Positions 54,640 to 64,000 of a stretch of DNA of 64,000 bases are shown here, piece after piece. The notes beneath the pieces are model-generated. The model did not search any database. It was not told where the DNA came from and saw nothing but the letters and a program-made list of their open reading frames with translations. The stretch comes from Symsagittifera roscoffensis (Eukaryota; Xenacoelomorpha; Acoela; Convolutidae), in NCBI RefSeq assembly GCF_963678635.1, contig NC_087064.1, positions 84,191,847 to 84,255,846 of the forward strand. Direction: 5' to 3'. Numbering within the stretch: position 1 is the first letter of the stretch; each line of letters starts with the position of its first letter. The translations under genes were made by a program, and so were the position numbers.

Positions 54640-56080
54640 CGAATCCTCTCAAACCACAACGGACAAAAAAGGACAAAACTTTAAGATAGTTTTTTAAGCT
54701 TCATTTTGTGTTAGAAAATAAATTTCGTTGCTACGTGCACAGCAACCGGCATCTTTATCCAATATTATTTTTTAAGATGATATATTCAATAAAGTATAAG
54801 ACCAATCATTCAATCGCCAATATATTCCAAAAGCTCGGAAAAGTTTTCTTGAAATGACGAATTTGTGTTTTTTTTTTCAAATTTAAAAACTGCGAGGAAA
54901 ACAAACAAAAATGAAAATAATTCCGATCACATCTAGGATCTGACAATCAGAAAATCAAGAGCTAAAGAAGAAACAAGGATGAACGGTTGGTGTGCAAATA
55001 GTAGAATGTTCCGATCACATTTATCTGCAAAGCAATTGAACAATGCGAAGAAAAACAATGTCGAACAAGTCCAATTTACTATGGCTATCGACTAAGCCTA
55101 AATTTCTGGTTTCTTTCAGATCCTCTTAGACCACTACGGACAAAAATCGCCAAAATTAAAACATAAAAATAATTTTTCAAAGTTTAATTAATGTGATATT
55201 GTTTTAGCTGCGAACAGTAGGGGTCTTCCAAATAGTGCTTCTAATATCTCTTATTTCCAGTACTCCACAACTGAAGATTGTAGAGATTTATTCATCGTTT
55301 CGTCTCGTCCATCAAACAGTAACTAGGTTCCCCTTCTGACATTACTGGTTAAAACCCGTTCTAGGGGGCAGTTTGTAACTAGTGCGGTGAACAGAGAAAA
55401 ACTCCTAGTGTGCCTCGATATGTTGCTAAAATGAGCCATTTTGCGACTGCAACGAAGTTGTACTACAGGTCGTCAAGTTTTAGAGATTTTGGCTTTGATG
55501 GACAGTTAAAGAGTTGGTGAATTCCATGCGATCTAGCATTAAAGTTTGGTCAATTGTTTTCGATGTTTTTGCTCAGCCTGCACAGGTGGCTATTAAATTG
55601 TGTTTTACATCCACAGAGGAGTTAAGCAAGAGTACGTTGAGCAAGAGTACCGCGGAGTTTGAGATCCTATCAGTTTAAAGGGAGGCTTTGTAACGTATTT
55701 ATTTACTCATTTGAACGAATTGTCTTAGGAGCGACTTTGGATTGATCTGGTGTAAAACTTGTTTAATTTTACTTTCTTCAAACCACTCATCCTATGAATT
55801 ATAAGACTGCTTATTCAATCGCCAATCAATATAGTCTAGGAGCTCAAAAACTTTTTCTGGAAAGAATGAATAGTTTTTGGAACTTTTTCAAACTACAAAT
55901 CAACAAATTGAGAGCTCTGACGTTTGTTTGCAGAGCCTATCATGACCAGGAAAGCAAACCAAATCGAAGATTATTCCCACCATATCTGTGATGTGACGAA
56001 AATAAAAACAGGACCCAAAACAAACAAAGATTGAGGGTTAGCGTGCAAGTAGCACAATTGTGCAAGAAGCACAAACATGA
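54640..56080. repeat. Two diverged copies of another dispersed repeat
   Basis: Blocks shared between ~54640-55070 and ~55130-56080: tcaaaccacaacggacaaaa / tagaccactacggacaaaaa, and cattcaatcgccaatatatt / attcaatcgccaatcaatat. Also ttccgatcacatctaggatc / ttcccaccatatctgtgatg. The copies are strongly diverged, and their ends are not defined. Between them (55250-55700) I recognise nothing. Confidence 0.45.
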
Positions 56081-57866
56081 CCATATTAATCTACGTAAAG
56101 CAGACTAAAAATGAAGAAACCTTTTTTCAAACATTGCTGTTCATTTTTACGGTGGTGAGAGGAGGGAAAACAACATACATTTAAAACGCTTTAATAGAAA
56201 ATTAGTCTGATAAATGGAAAAACTCCATAAATAGAAGACCAGTGTTTCTCAACGCTGAAACAATTTCTGAATTTCTGAACTACTATGGTATCCGAGTCAC
56301 TGCCCAAAGGACTTCTATATGATACCACACTTGACCCTCTACGAGGTTTATTTAACTTGCCTGAACAGCTAAAAACTACACCCACCGCAATACATCCTTC
56401 CCACTACTTGGCCAACTGGACGGAAAAAAATCATGCTAAGGAAAGTAAGCCGACAAAAGAATACAAATGATAGAACGACAATTGAAGCTTTCACAAAAAT
56501 CATTTTTCGAACATTAACAACTCCAACCCGGGATTATTTGTTCCAAAGGCGCGTTCTTTACTTCTAGGCCAATTTAGAAGGGAAATGGTAGATGTTGAGG
56601 TTCCATAAGTAAGCAAGGTCCTCCAGATGTGTAATGAAAGTTATTAACAGGAAAAAGACTTATTTCCTTATTACAAGTACACCTGCTCTCGCAAGGGAAA
56701 AGAAACCAGCAGCCAAGACATCAAATTAAAAACATGAGGAAGCATAAAGGTTTTCTTTTAAGTACTTTAAATGATACTTGCTGTCTGTGTCACTGATGTG
56801 TGTTTTCCATGTATGTGAAATCGAATAACCAAAACTAAAATTATAGTCTTTCCAGTTTCATCATCAATTTTATAGAAATAGACTTTTTAAAAACTCTGGT
56901 TTGCTTTCTTGGACAGACTTTCGCGTTAAAGTTTTTCAAAATCTAGTTTTTTTTTCACAATAAAAAAACACGCGTATCCCATGCTATGGTTCTACGGAAT
57001 GTTTGAAAGCTTTTAACTTGCAGCAGTTGCAAGTGTTCGGAACTTTCACGTGGAATTCAGGAAAATATACATATAAATCAATATTCAGTTCATCATATTG
57101 CAGTCAATTAATTCTTGTTTGCTGAATTTCTTTAGGGCATCAAATGTTACTTGAACGGCAATGTTTTCGTTGCCGATTGTTTTCACGGCCCCAGTTAAAT
57201 TTGCAACAGGAAATACGGATCAATCGTTTTAACTGCAAATTAACATAACATATAGACATTAGAAACCATCCGAGAGCAATTGAAGGTGGCTAGATATTCA
57301 GCATGACATCATTTTATTTCCATGCGACCTATTCCATTATACCACAAAATTTTCTACAGCACGTTGGTGATATATTTATTGGTAACTGTGCAGCATGTAT
57401 TAGTTTACCTATAGCCACCAACCATCAACAAAATCGGGGAAAAGTCCAATTTGCTATCATTTCTACAAGCCGCATTTGTTTTAAGCATAACTGGGTATTT
57501 TCTAAGAGCTGAAATACTTGAATGTAAAATAGAAACTGAATGTAGAAAAATAGAACCTTTCAGAGGCTGATTGAACTTTCGACTTTATAACTTTTCGGCA
57601 TGTTGGCCTGCCGCCTATCAAAGCACACGATAGACGCTCCCATGACTTAAGGTACCATTTACCATTTTAACCAAATACAGTAAATTCAAAATTCATACAC
57701 GCAAGCACAATAGCGGGATAGTCTACTAGAATAAGTCGCCCCTTCGTACGTTCTACCCTCTTTCTTTGCTAAGCGAACAGGAATCAAGCTAACATTTGCA
57801 CTACCAACGCATTAAACACGACATATTAGCAAGCAGAGTAGTAGCATGCTACTTAGCACAACGTAA
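56081..57866. other. Intergenic upstream of the BTB gene
   Basis: Contains a family C-like fragment near 56440-56640 (aaagtaagccgacaaaagaa). Upstream exons of the BTB gene may lie here, but I could not identify one with both a start codon and a convincing donor. Confidence 0.4.
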
Positions 57867-60800
57867 AAACAAATTCCCGTAAAAATTGCTGCGAATTTTG
57901 GAAGCGTACGGTCGAAAAGTAACCCATCAAAAGCTTACTCCAAAAACTTGGGTAACACAAACTACATTTACCCTGCGTTTGATACATTGACCCAAGAAAC
58001 CCGCAGCCCGGGTGCTGTAAATACGGGGGGCTCACCCACGTCACGTAGATGGCCTAGTTTCAAGAAAGCTCTTCCTTTCACTCGATCTATTAGTGGGGAC
58101 CGTTTAGACCGAAGACAAAAGCGAGAAAAACGTGTTCAAACACAGTCTGCCATATTTCGTGGATCAAACATAGGCAGCACAGGCTATTCTGGCGCGAGTG
58201 ACACAAACTTCAGCAGACTTACTTCACTTCTTTCATTCAATCCTCAAAATCAATCAAAATCCAACCCAACACAAAAAGCCACGCAGGGTAACCGCAACGT
58301 CAATAGTTCTGATATTCGAAACTCACCTTCAAGTGATTTGACAAGAACTGAGTCATATATGGGTGCCAGCGCCAACGACTCCCAATATCCCAGTCTGCTG
58401 GACGAAAGCGACGAGTTTAACAACAGTCAAGTAACTACTTCACGCGAGGCGCGTGAGCAAAGAATGACTCAGCGTGCTCGGGATGTTCTCATGGATGATT
58501 TATATACTATGTTTGTGCAGCGTGAAAGATGCGGGGCCGACTTCAAGTTCAAATGCGGCACTAAGATTTTCAAGTGTCATCGTTCATTTCTGATGGCCCG
58601 CATGAGGATTTACTACTCGGGTCTGGGCGACAAAATTGGTATCGTGACTCTGCCTAAACATTTCCAACCAGATGCTTTCGAAGGTTAGTTCGTAAATACT
58701 CAATCAGAAACTACGTAAACAGAAAAGCAAACCACAACCTTGAATTAGATTATTATTGAGATAACTTATAATAAGAGGTAGGGTTTGAGTTTAATAAATT
58801 CAGTCTGCCTTGAAAACATTTCCGGAAAAGTAAATCCTTTATTGATTACCAAAATAGGTCTTATTTCATAAAAACTTAATCATAAAATTTCAATAAGTAT
58901 CTGAAGTATCTAAAAATGAAGTATTCAACAAATGTAACTAGCCCATCAAAATCTTTTTCAAAACTAAATTTCAACATCTCTGCATGTTCGGAATTTCTGT
59001 ACCATTGTACATAAAAAAACAATCATTTTTTAACAATACATACTGTTTACCATTTTAGAAATAGGGAAATGCCGGAACCCGACCAAAAAATCAGTATATT
59101 AAAAAACAATTCATGTTTTTGGGTGTCAAATAGCTATTTGCTTATAATGAATGTTTCAATAGCCCCTTTTGAAAATCCATATTCTGCTGAAATATTTTCA
59201 GCATCCAGAATCTCGAAACAATTCTTTCAAATGCAAATCAAAATCACAACAAATATCAAGATAAACTTTTTTCACAGTAGCTAATCAAGTATTTCAAATC
59301 AGCAACTATAAAAAGCTATAATGAAAACAAAAAACGACCAAACTTTGCTCTCGAATAAGTTGGCGATATTTAAATCAATTGGTGAACGATACTGAAACTA
59401 ATATTATTTTCAGTATCGCTCACTAATTGATTTAAAGGTGAAGTTACTCGAACAAAGCATGGTATTTTTCGGAAGAGAAAAACATCTACAAAACAATCAA
59501 TTTAAAAAAATGATTGAACCGTAGATAATCATGAGGTTTCGAAAAAAAATTAATGAGCTTTTTATATTCTGTGCCAAGGACAGTTCGTTGCTGTCCAACT
59601 AGCACAGAGAGTTCTGGCCATAAAAAACTTGTTTGATTTTGGTACAACTAAAGGATCCCAATGAAAGCCTAGAACATAGTCAGATCCGCAAGTAAAAGTA
59701 ATTTAGGCAGGTTTGACCAGTTTTCTTCGAAGATAAATAAAAAAAGCAAAATGATGGCTCACAAATTTATATTCTCGAGAAGGCGCTAAAGGAAACTTCG
59801 TTCATTATTTTGATGTGACAAAAATAAGTACGCTTATCGTCCTATTATAAACTTACTTGCTTGCTTTATTCGCTCGAAATTGAACAAAAAAAAATCAAAA
59901 ATTTCAAATTGTTTTTCTCAGACACAGAGAAAAACAAGTAAGATTTGTAGGAAAAGTTAACTAAGGAACAAAGTCCAGTTCCCGATACCAAGACACTTGC
60001 TTACGCAACTTGAATTAAACTTAAAAACAAATACAAAGTTGAACCGCAAAAGATCCAATTTGGCGTGGTCAAAATTTCAGACTTTTTCCCAAAACAAATC
60101 ATCTCGACTTATCTTTACTACTTCACTACGTACCTAGACACTTGACAAAGGATGATAGTAATTCGTTCAATCCACTGGGAACTGAAAAACTAAATCAAAT
60201 TTGTGAACCGCCATGCATCTTGTAGAAGCGCCATTTTTTTTACTGCTGAGGAGCGCAATTTCAGCCTCACCTGAGAAATGAATTTAATGAACAAGCCTCC
60301 AAATATATCAAAACAAAGCCATCAAATCTAACTTCAAAGCTTCTTCGTGACAAACTATACGACTGAAATAACTAAAACTCACTTGGTATATTATCACTTG
60401 AAAATCTATTTCCAGTTTCAACATTTAATATTTCAACATTTAGGTAGTTAAGTCGTTTTTTTAAGCAAACTCGGATTAATTAGCTAGTTCCTAAGAACAT
60501 AGCTAAACTGACAGCTAGAAAAGAATAATGAACGAAAAAGTAAACCTAAAAAAAACATTGACCTAGTGGAAAAATCTCAACTTTTGAATATCAAACAAAA
60601 AATATATGGCCTTAAAGCTCTTTGAATTTCAAGGGAAATTTATAAATGGCAATTTTTTGAGAAAACTGGATTACTACGAAAAGTTTTTATTCCGCTGGGA
60701 AATCTGTAAACTAAATTCCACTTTCGATACTAGAAACCGATCATGTTTTATTTCGCGCCATTTCAGCTTTCATAAATGAGGGTGCAAAAAAAACGAACAC

Positions 60801-61651
60801 TCGAAGACAAAGTTCCTCGCTACTTTCTCTATTTCATCCGCTCTTCGCTACATTTGTTTCACTGCCTTTGGGTTTTTTAGAAGGTAACGGAAGCTTTTGA
60901 TGAATTAATTTTTTAGAAAATAGCTGAAATTAATCAAAACCAATGCAAACTCCCTGAACATAATCAAAACCAATGCCAACTCCAAAGCATATTGTCAAGA
61001 AAATGACGCATGCTATACAAAATGGACATTTTGGCAATTAGAAAAAACGATCTTTTCAGCGGTGCTGATGTATATCTACACGGCCAAGTTGCCAGTCGGC
61101 TTCACCCAGATGGCTCTGGGAATCCTTCCCATTTCCAACTACTTCTCCTGCGACGACCTCATCAACAGGTGCGAGCTGGAACTGGTAAACAATCTGCAGC
61201 CAGAGAATGCAGTCACCACCCTGGATGTGGCCAGGAAAGAATCCAGGGAACATCTCCAATACAAAGCTGCGAAATTCATCAAAGTATACCTTTCTTCTTT
61301 CCCAAAAACTGAATACTACAATAGAGCATTGGATGAGTGATAGAAATCAATATTTCAAATTCAAACAAACTGCAAACACAGTAAAAAAAATTGGCCATTC
61401 GTTTTTTAACATCGCTGCTATTTTTTCAGAAAAATATCGACTCAGTCAGGAGAACGGAAAGCTACCGGGCCTTCCTGGATGCAGATGAGGGGAACTGTCG
61501 ACTGCTACTCGACATTGTCACTCAGACTCTGAAGCGACCGACAAGTGTCTGCAGCAACCCAGGGTCACCATCGCCACCACCTTACGACCCGAGCGCACCC
61601 GCGTCCCGATTCTCGCTATCTGACAACGCCGAGTGCTTCATTCCAATCTGA
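57867..61651 (+). CDS. BTB/POZ-domain protein, 5' end unresolved
   Basis: Three exons with matching phases: up to 58683, 61060-61283 and 61430-61651 (stop). The first is open from 57867. Its first in-frame ATG is at 58359, so either translation starts there or an upstream exon supplies the start. The protein has a long Ser/Asn-rich, basic N-terminal region (with RRQKREKR, a possible nuclear signal). The BTB fold is split by the 2.4 kb intron: DDLYTMFVQRERCGADFKF ... KIFKCHRSFLMARM | AVLMYIYTAKLPVGF ... CELELVNNL. A short helical tail and a Pro/Ser-rich C-terminus follow (PGSPSPPPYDPSAP). BTB domains mediate dimerisation and Cullin-3 or transcription-factor binding. No Kelch or zinc fingers follow, so the subfamily is unassigned. 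Confidence 0.8.
59333..59465. repeat. Long near-perfect hairpin
   Basis: The left arm (~59337-59396) and right arm (~59408-59464) are inverted copies. aaatcaattggtgaacgata pairs with tatcgctcactaattgattt, and aaactttgctctcgaataag pairs with cttactcgaacaaagc-like sequence. The arms are ~57 bp with a few mismatches and a loop of about 12 nt. It may be a foldback MITE or a small-RNA precursor. Confidence 0.7.
60505..60780. repeat. Dispersed repeat family A copy (5' part)
   Basis: Runs from ctgacagctagaaaagaata through ttattccgctgggaaatctg to ttcgcgccatttcagctttc. The TATA-like end is missing. Confidence 0.65.
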
Positions 61652-61835
61652 ACTTTGCAGACAAATCAAAGTCAAATTAAAACAATACATCAAACACTTA
61701 GTGCTTTAACCTAACCAATTCATACCGACTCGCCTAGTTTAGAGTGAACTCACAATGGTCGATGTTGCTACCGTGTCTATTAGAGAAAATTAAATGTTAT
61801 GCTGTGTTAGTTGGAAAAATGTCATCATTTAGATA

Positions 61836-61841
61836 AATAAA
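61836..61841 (+). terminator. Putative poly(A) signal of the BTB gene
   Basis: AATAAA in gataaataaattta, ~185 bp after the stop codon. It lies in the 357 bp between the convergent BTB and TADA2B genes. Confidence 0.5.
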
Positions 61842-62008
61842 TTTACTTTTCTAGTGAATGTTTGAATTTAATTTGAGCAAAAACAAGTCTAATTGAACGC
61901 AGGCTACTTCAAGTTCAAATTGTTCTAAGCAAATTGAGGGTACAAAATTTGACACGTTTTCTTGAGAATTTCAATAAAATTAAATGTTTAGCATCTTCTG
62001 ATAGAAGA

Positions 62009-63240
62009 TTAAGATGATGACGGTATTAACCCACTGAGATGAAGGAAATCCGCTACTTTCTTGTTCACGCCTTCTTTATCTCGGAACCTTGCTCTGACGT
62101 CATCGAACGAGTTTCCGTCGCCTATTTTTTTGAGTAAATTCAACTTGATAGTAATATACTTGGCAGGTTTTATTTCATACCTGTCACAGAACTGTTCCTC
62201 CTCTTTGCTGAGATTGTCGTGTCCGTTTTCGCACGATTTGTGTTCACCACCTGCTCCAACTGATGAACTCCTGGTTGAACTACTTGAAACCTCATGTTCC
62301 AACTGCTTTCTGACCTCTTTGTCTACTTCGGCCGCCGCGAAACTTTCCCGCAGCATTGCTTCGCCACAATCTTCCAAGGTTCTACAGCCACGTTTGCGGA
62401 AGAACTGCAGACACTTCAGTTGAGCTCTAACTTTTCTTTCTTCGGACAAATCTCGAAACAATTGGTTCGCCTCAGATTCACAAATTGTCTGAAGAAAAGC
62501 CAGAGCAGCTGATTTATCTGCATCAGTAGTATTTGCAGTTTCAGTGCTACTTATAATTTCATTCCATACTTTACTTTTTTCTCTGTAGAACCCCCGAATG
62601 TCGCCTGATTTTTGAGTTGAACTGCTATTTTTGGAAGAACTCGAACTGGCTTCTTTGGTTTCTCTGAAGAATTCTGGTATGACTGAGTAATCGTGTGCAA
62701 CATCATGCCTCCTTTGACGCTCTGTGATTCTTCGTCTAAACATGTGAACTTGGGCGACTTTGAGCTCGAATTGTAACGAGTGCATCTCCATGTCAAAGCA
62801 TCCAGGGTCACCAAATGGACTCAAATCTGCTATATCAGTTTCAGCCGCATTGTCGTAATCTAATTCAAAGTCGTCTCTTAACGGTAAATATGCCATCAAC
62901 TGTTGTTGTTCTCTTTCCACACTTGTTTTTCTCCCAACAATCATATCTTTGAGAGGGTCACAACCTTCACTGTAGTTTATTGCACTATCATACACAGTTC
63001 CAAATTGCTCCGCAGACAAGGTCTCGTCTCCTATGTTGGAACTAACGTACGTTTCCTCGAAGTGATTGAAGGCCTCTTGAGGGGACCTGGTTGCAATGAG
63101 TTTTGATACATCTTCCCAGTTGCCCAATCCGAAATGCTCGATGGCTTCTAACAAAGCTACTTCTTCTCTAGCAGTCCAATCGCAACACTCGTACAAGACA
63201 AACTCGCCACGGCCACATTCCTTTTTTTTAACAGACATTC
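62009..63240 (-). CDS. TADA2B: Transcriptional adaptor ADA2b, 3' exon (partial)
   Basis: One large exon beginning after a strong acceptor (tctctctctcttcag at ~63241-63255), of about 410 codons. It encodes the SANT domain (DWTAREEVALLEAIEHFGLG, then NWEDVSKLIATRSPQEAFNHF), and then MAYLPLRDDFELDYDNAAET and RRRITERQRRHDVAHDYSVI. These match ADA2b rather than ADA2a. A central helical region and the C-terminal SWIRM domain follow (KPAKYITIKLNLLKK ... FLHLSGLI). ADA2b tethers the Gcn5 acetyltransferase in SAGA. The N-terminal ZZ zinc finger is absent from the frame and must lie in an upstream exon beyond 64000. The apparent ATG at 63236-63238 is therefore probably internal. A Ser-rich insert (KEASSSSSKNSSS) separates conserved blocks. 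Confidence 0.93.
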
Positions 63241-63274
63241 TGAAGAGAGAGAGAGAGACAGACAGACATTGGTA

Positions 63275-63780
63275 ACAACATAGCCAACAGACAGTTAGAA
63301 AAAAGTAAATGAACGCAAGGGAAATGAAAAAAATATATATTTCTCTGAAAAAACTTGTAACTTAAAAGAAAAAACGTATGGCCCTTAGGTCTTCAGATTT
63401 CAAGAATAATTTATCATTGACACTTTTTAGATAAAATATCTCACTTTGAAAAAAAAATTCTGATTACGCTAGGAAACCTAAAACTGAAATCCTTTCTCGA
63501 AATTAGAAGTATATGACGCTTTTCGTGACCTTAAAACTTTTGCTGTTCGATAGTGGAGTTTGCCTTCCTTTTAACAAAAGAAATGAACTAAACACAAAAA
63601 TCAGAACACAGACCGTGAGAAAAAAATCAAAAATGTGTGTAAGTGGAGATCGCAATTTGCCCTCCTACTGGCAAATGAGCTTGAAAATAAATCAAAAGTC
63701 AAGCCAGATAACAGCAAATGTGGCGAGAAAAAAATGATTACTTTTCCTTAAAAAAAAACAAAAAAATCATCAAGACCTAT
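63275..63780. repeat. Dispersed repeat family A in TADA2B intron
   Basis: Starts at catagccaacagacagttag and runs through gctgttcgatagtggagttt, ending near aatcatcaagacctattttt with a decayed TATA-like end. Confidence 0.7.
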
Positions 63781-64000
63781 TTTTGAATTCAATATCTCAC
63801 CAAATCAAATTTTGTAAACTAGGGGCCCAGCTGAAAGCTGGAGAGACCTGTTTGATTATTTTAATATTGATTATTTTAAAATTGTTTTAAAATTTCAGGT
63901 TTCTCAAGTCGATAGCGCCCTTCCTACGCAAAAAAAGTGAAAGAGAAGCTTATGCATTCATTGGTAACGCTTTGGTAAACAATGTGAATAATTATTCACT
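63781..64000. other. End of window, intron of TADA2B
   Basis: No ZZ-finger exon or other coding feature is visible. Confidence 0.5.

Larger units (their letters stand above)
58684..61059. other. Intron of the BTB gene
   Basis: Holds a long hairpin (59333-59465), family A/C-like fragments (~59830-60140, ~60505-60780) and otherwise AT-rich sequence. No exon is supported within it. Confidence 0.55.

Noticed and set aside
57948-57950. Translation start of the BTB protein at 57948
   Set aside because: The codon there is TTG, not ATG, and the frame is open further upstream; the true start is either 58359 or in an upstream exon.

Overview
The window is nuclear DNA of an animal, most likely an invertebrate. 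The genes have spliceosomal introns and include metazoan families: proprotein convertase 7, MBOAT7, riboflavin kinase, a BTB protein and ADA2b. They sit in AT-rich DNA crowded with tRNA-derived SINEs, LINE fragments and LTR retroelements. I cannot name the species. There is no bacterial-style operon, CRISPR array or functional tRNA/rRNA gene.

Layout. 1-5950: head-to-tail array of a ~2.7 kb unit carrying a decayed gag (zinc knuckle plus Arg/Ser/Asn-rich tail), cut by a 200-N assembly gap (5951-6150). 6.7-7.5 kb: a dispersed repeat interrupted by a probable solo LTR related to the array. 8268-21958 (-): complete 13-exon PCSK7-type convertase (786 aa by my splicing), with SINEs and a LINE tail in its introns. 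22-30 kb: repeats, a LINE RT fragment and a recent 1.52 kb tandem duplication. 30008-32922 (-): complete 4-exon MBOAT7 (495 aa). 33-41 kb: nested SINE-like repeats, one orphan candidate exon and one hairpin. 41233-50341 (-): full-length BEL/Pao retrotransposon with 441 bp LTRs and a 5 bp target duplication. 51925-53321 (-): riboflavin kinase. 57867-61651 (+): BTB/POZ protein. 62009-63240 (-): 3' exon of TADA2B, whose ZZ-finger part lies outside the window.

The host genes do not form one pathway. PCSK7 is a secretory-pathway protease, MBOAT7 remodels phosphatidylinositol, RFK makes FMN, and TADA2B is a SAGA-complex adaptor.

The most unusual object is the BEL element. Besides gag, protease and an intact RT-RNaseH-integrase frame, it carries (i) an extra open frame upstream of gag with a faint SGNH-hydrolase-like pattern, (ii) an 82-codon piece of a host myosin motor domain in sense orientation between the primer-binding site and gag, and (iii) a tRNA-like segment with A and B boxes directly downstream of a TATA box in each LTR. 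The near-identical LTRs indicate a recent insertion, yet the protease/RT junction looks deleted and frame-shifted.
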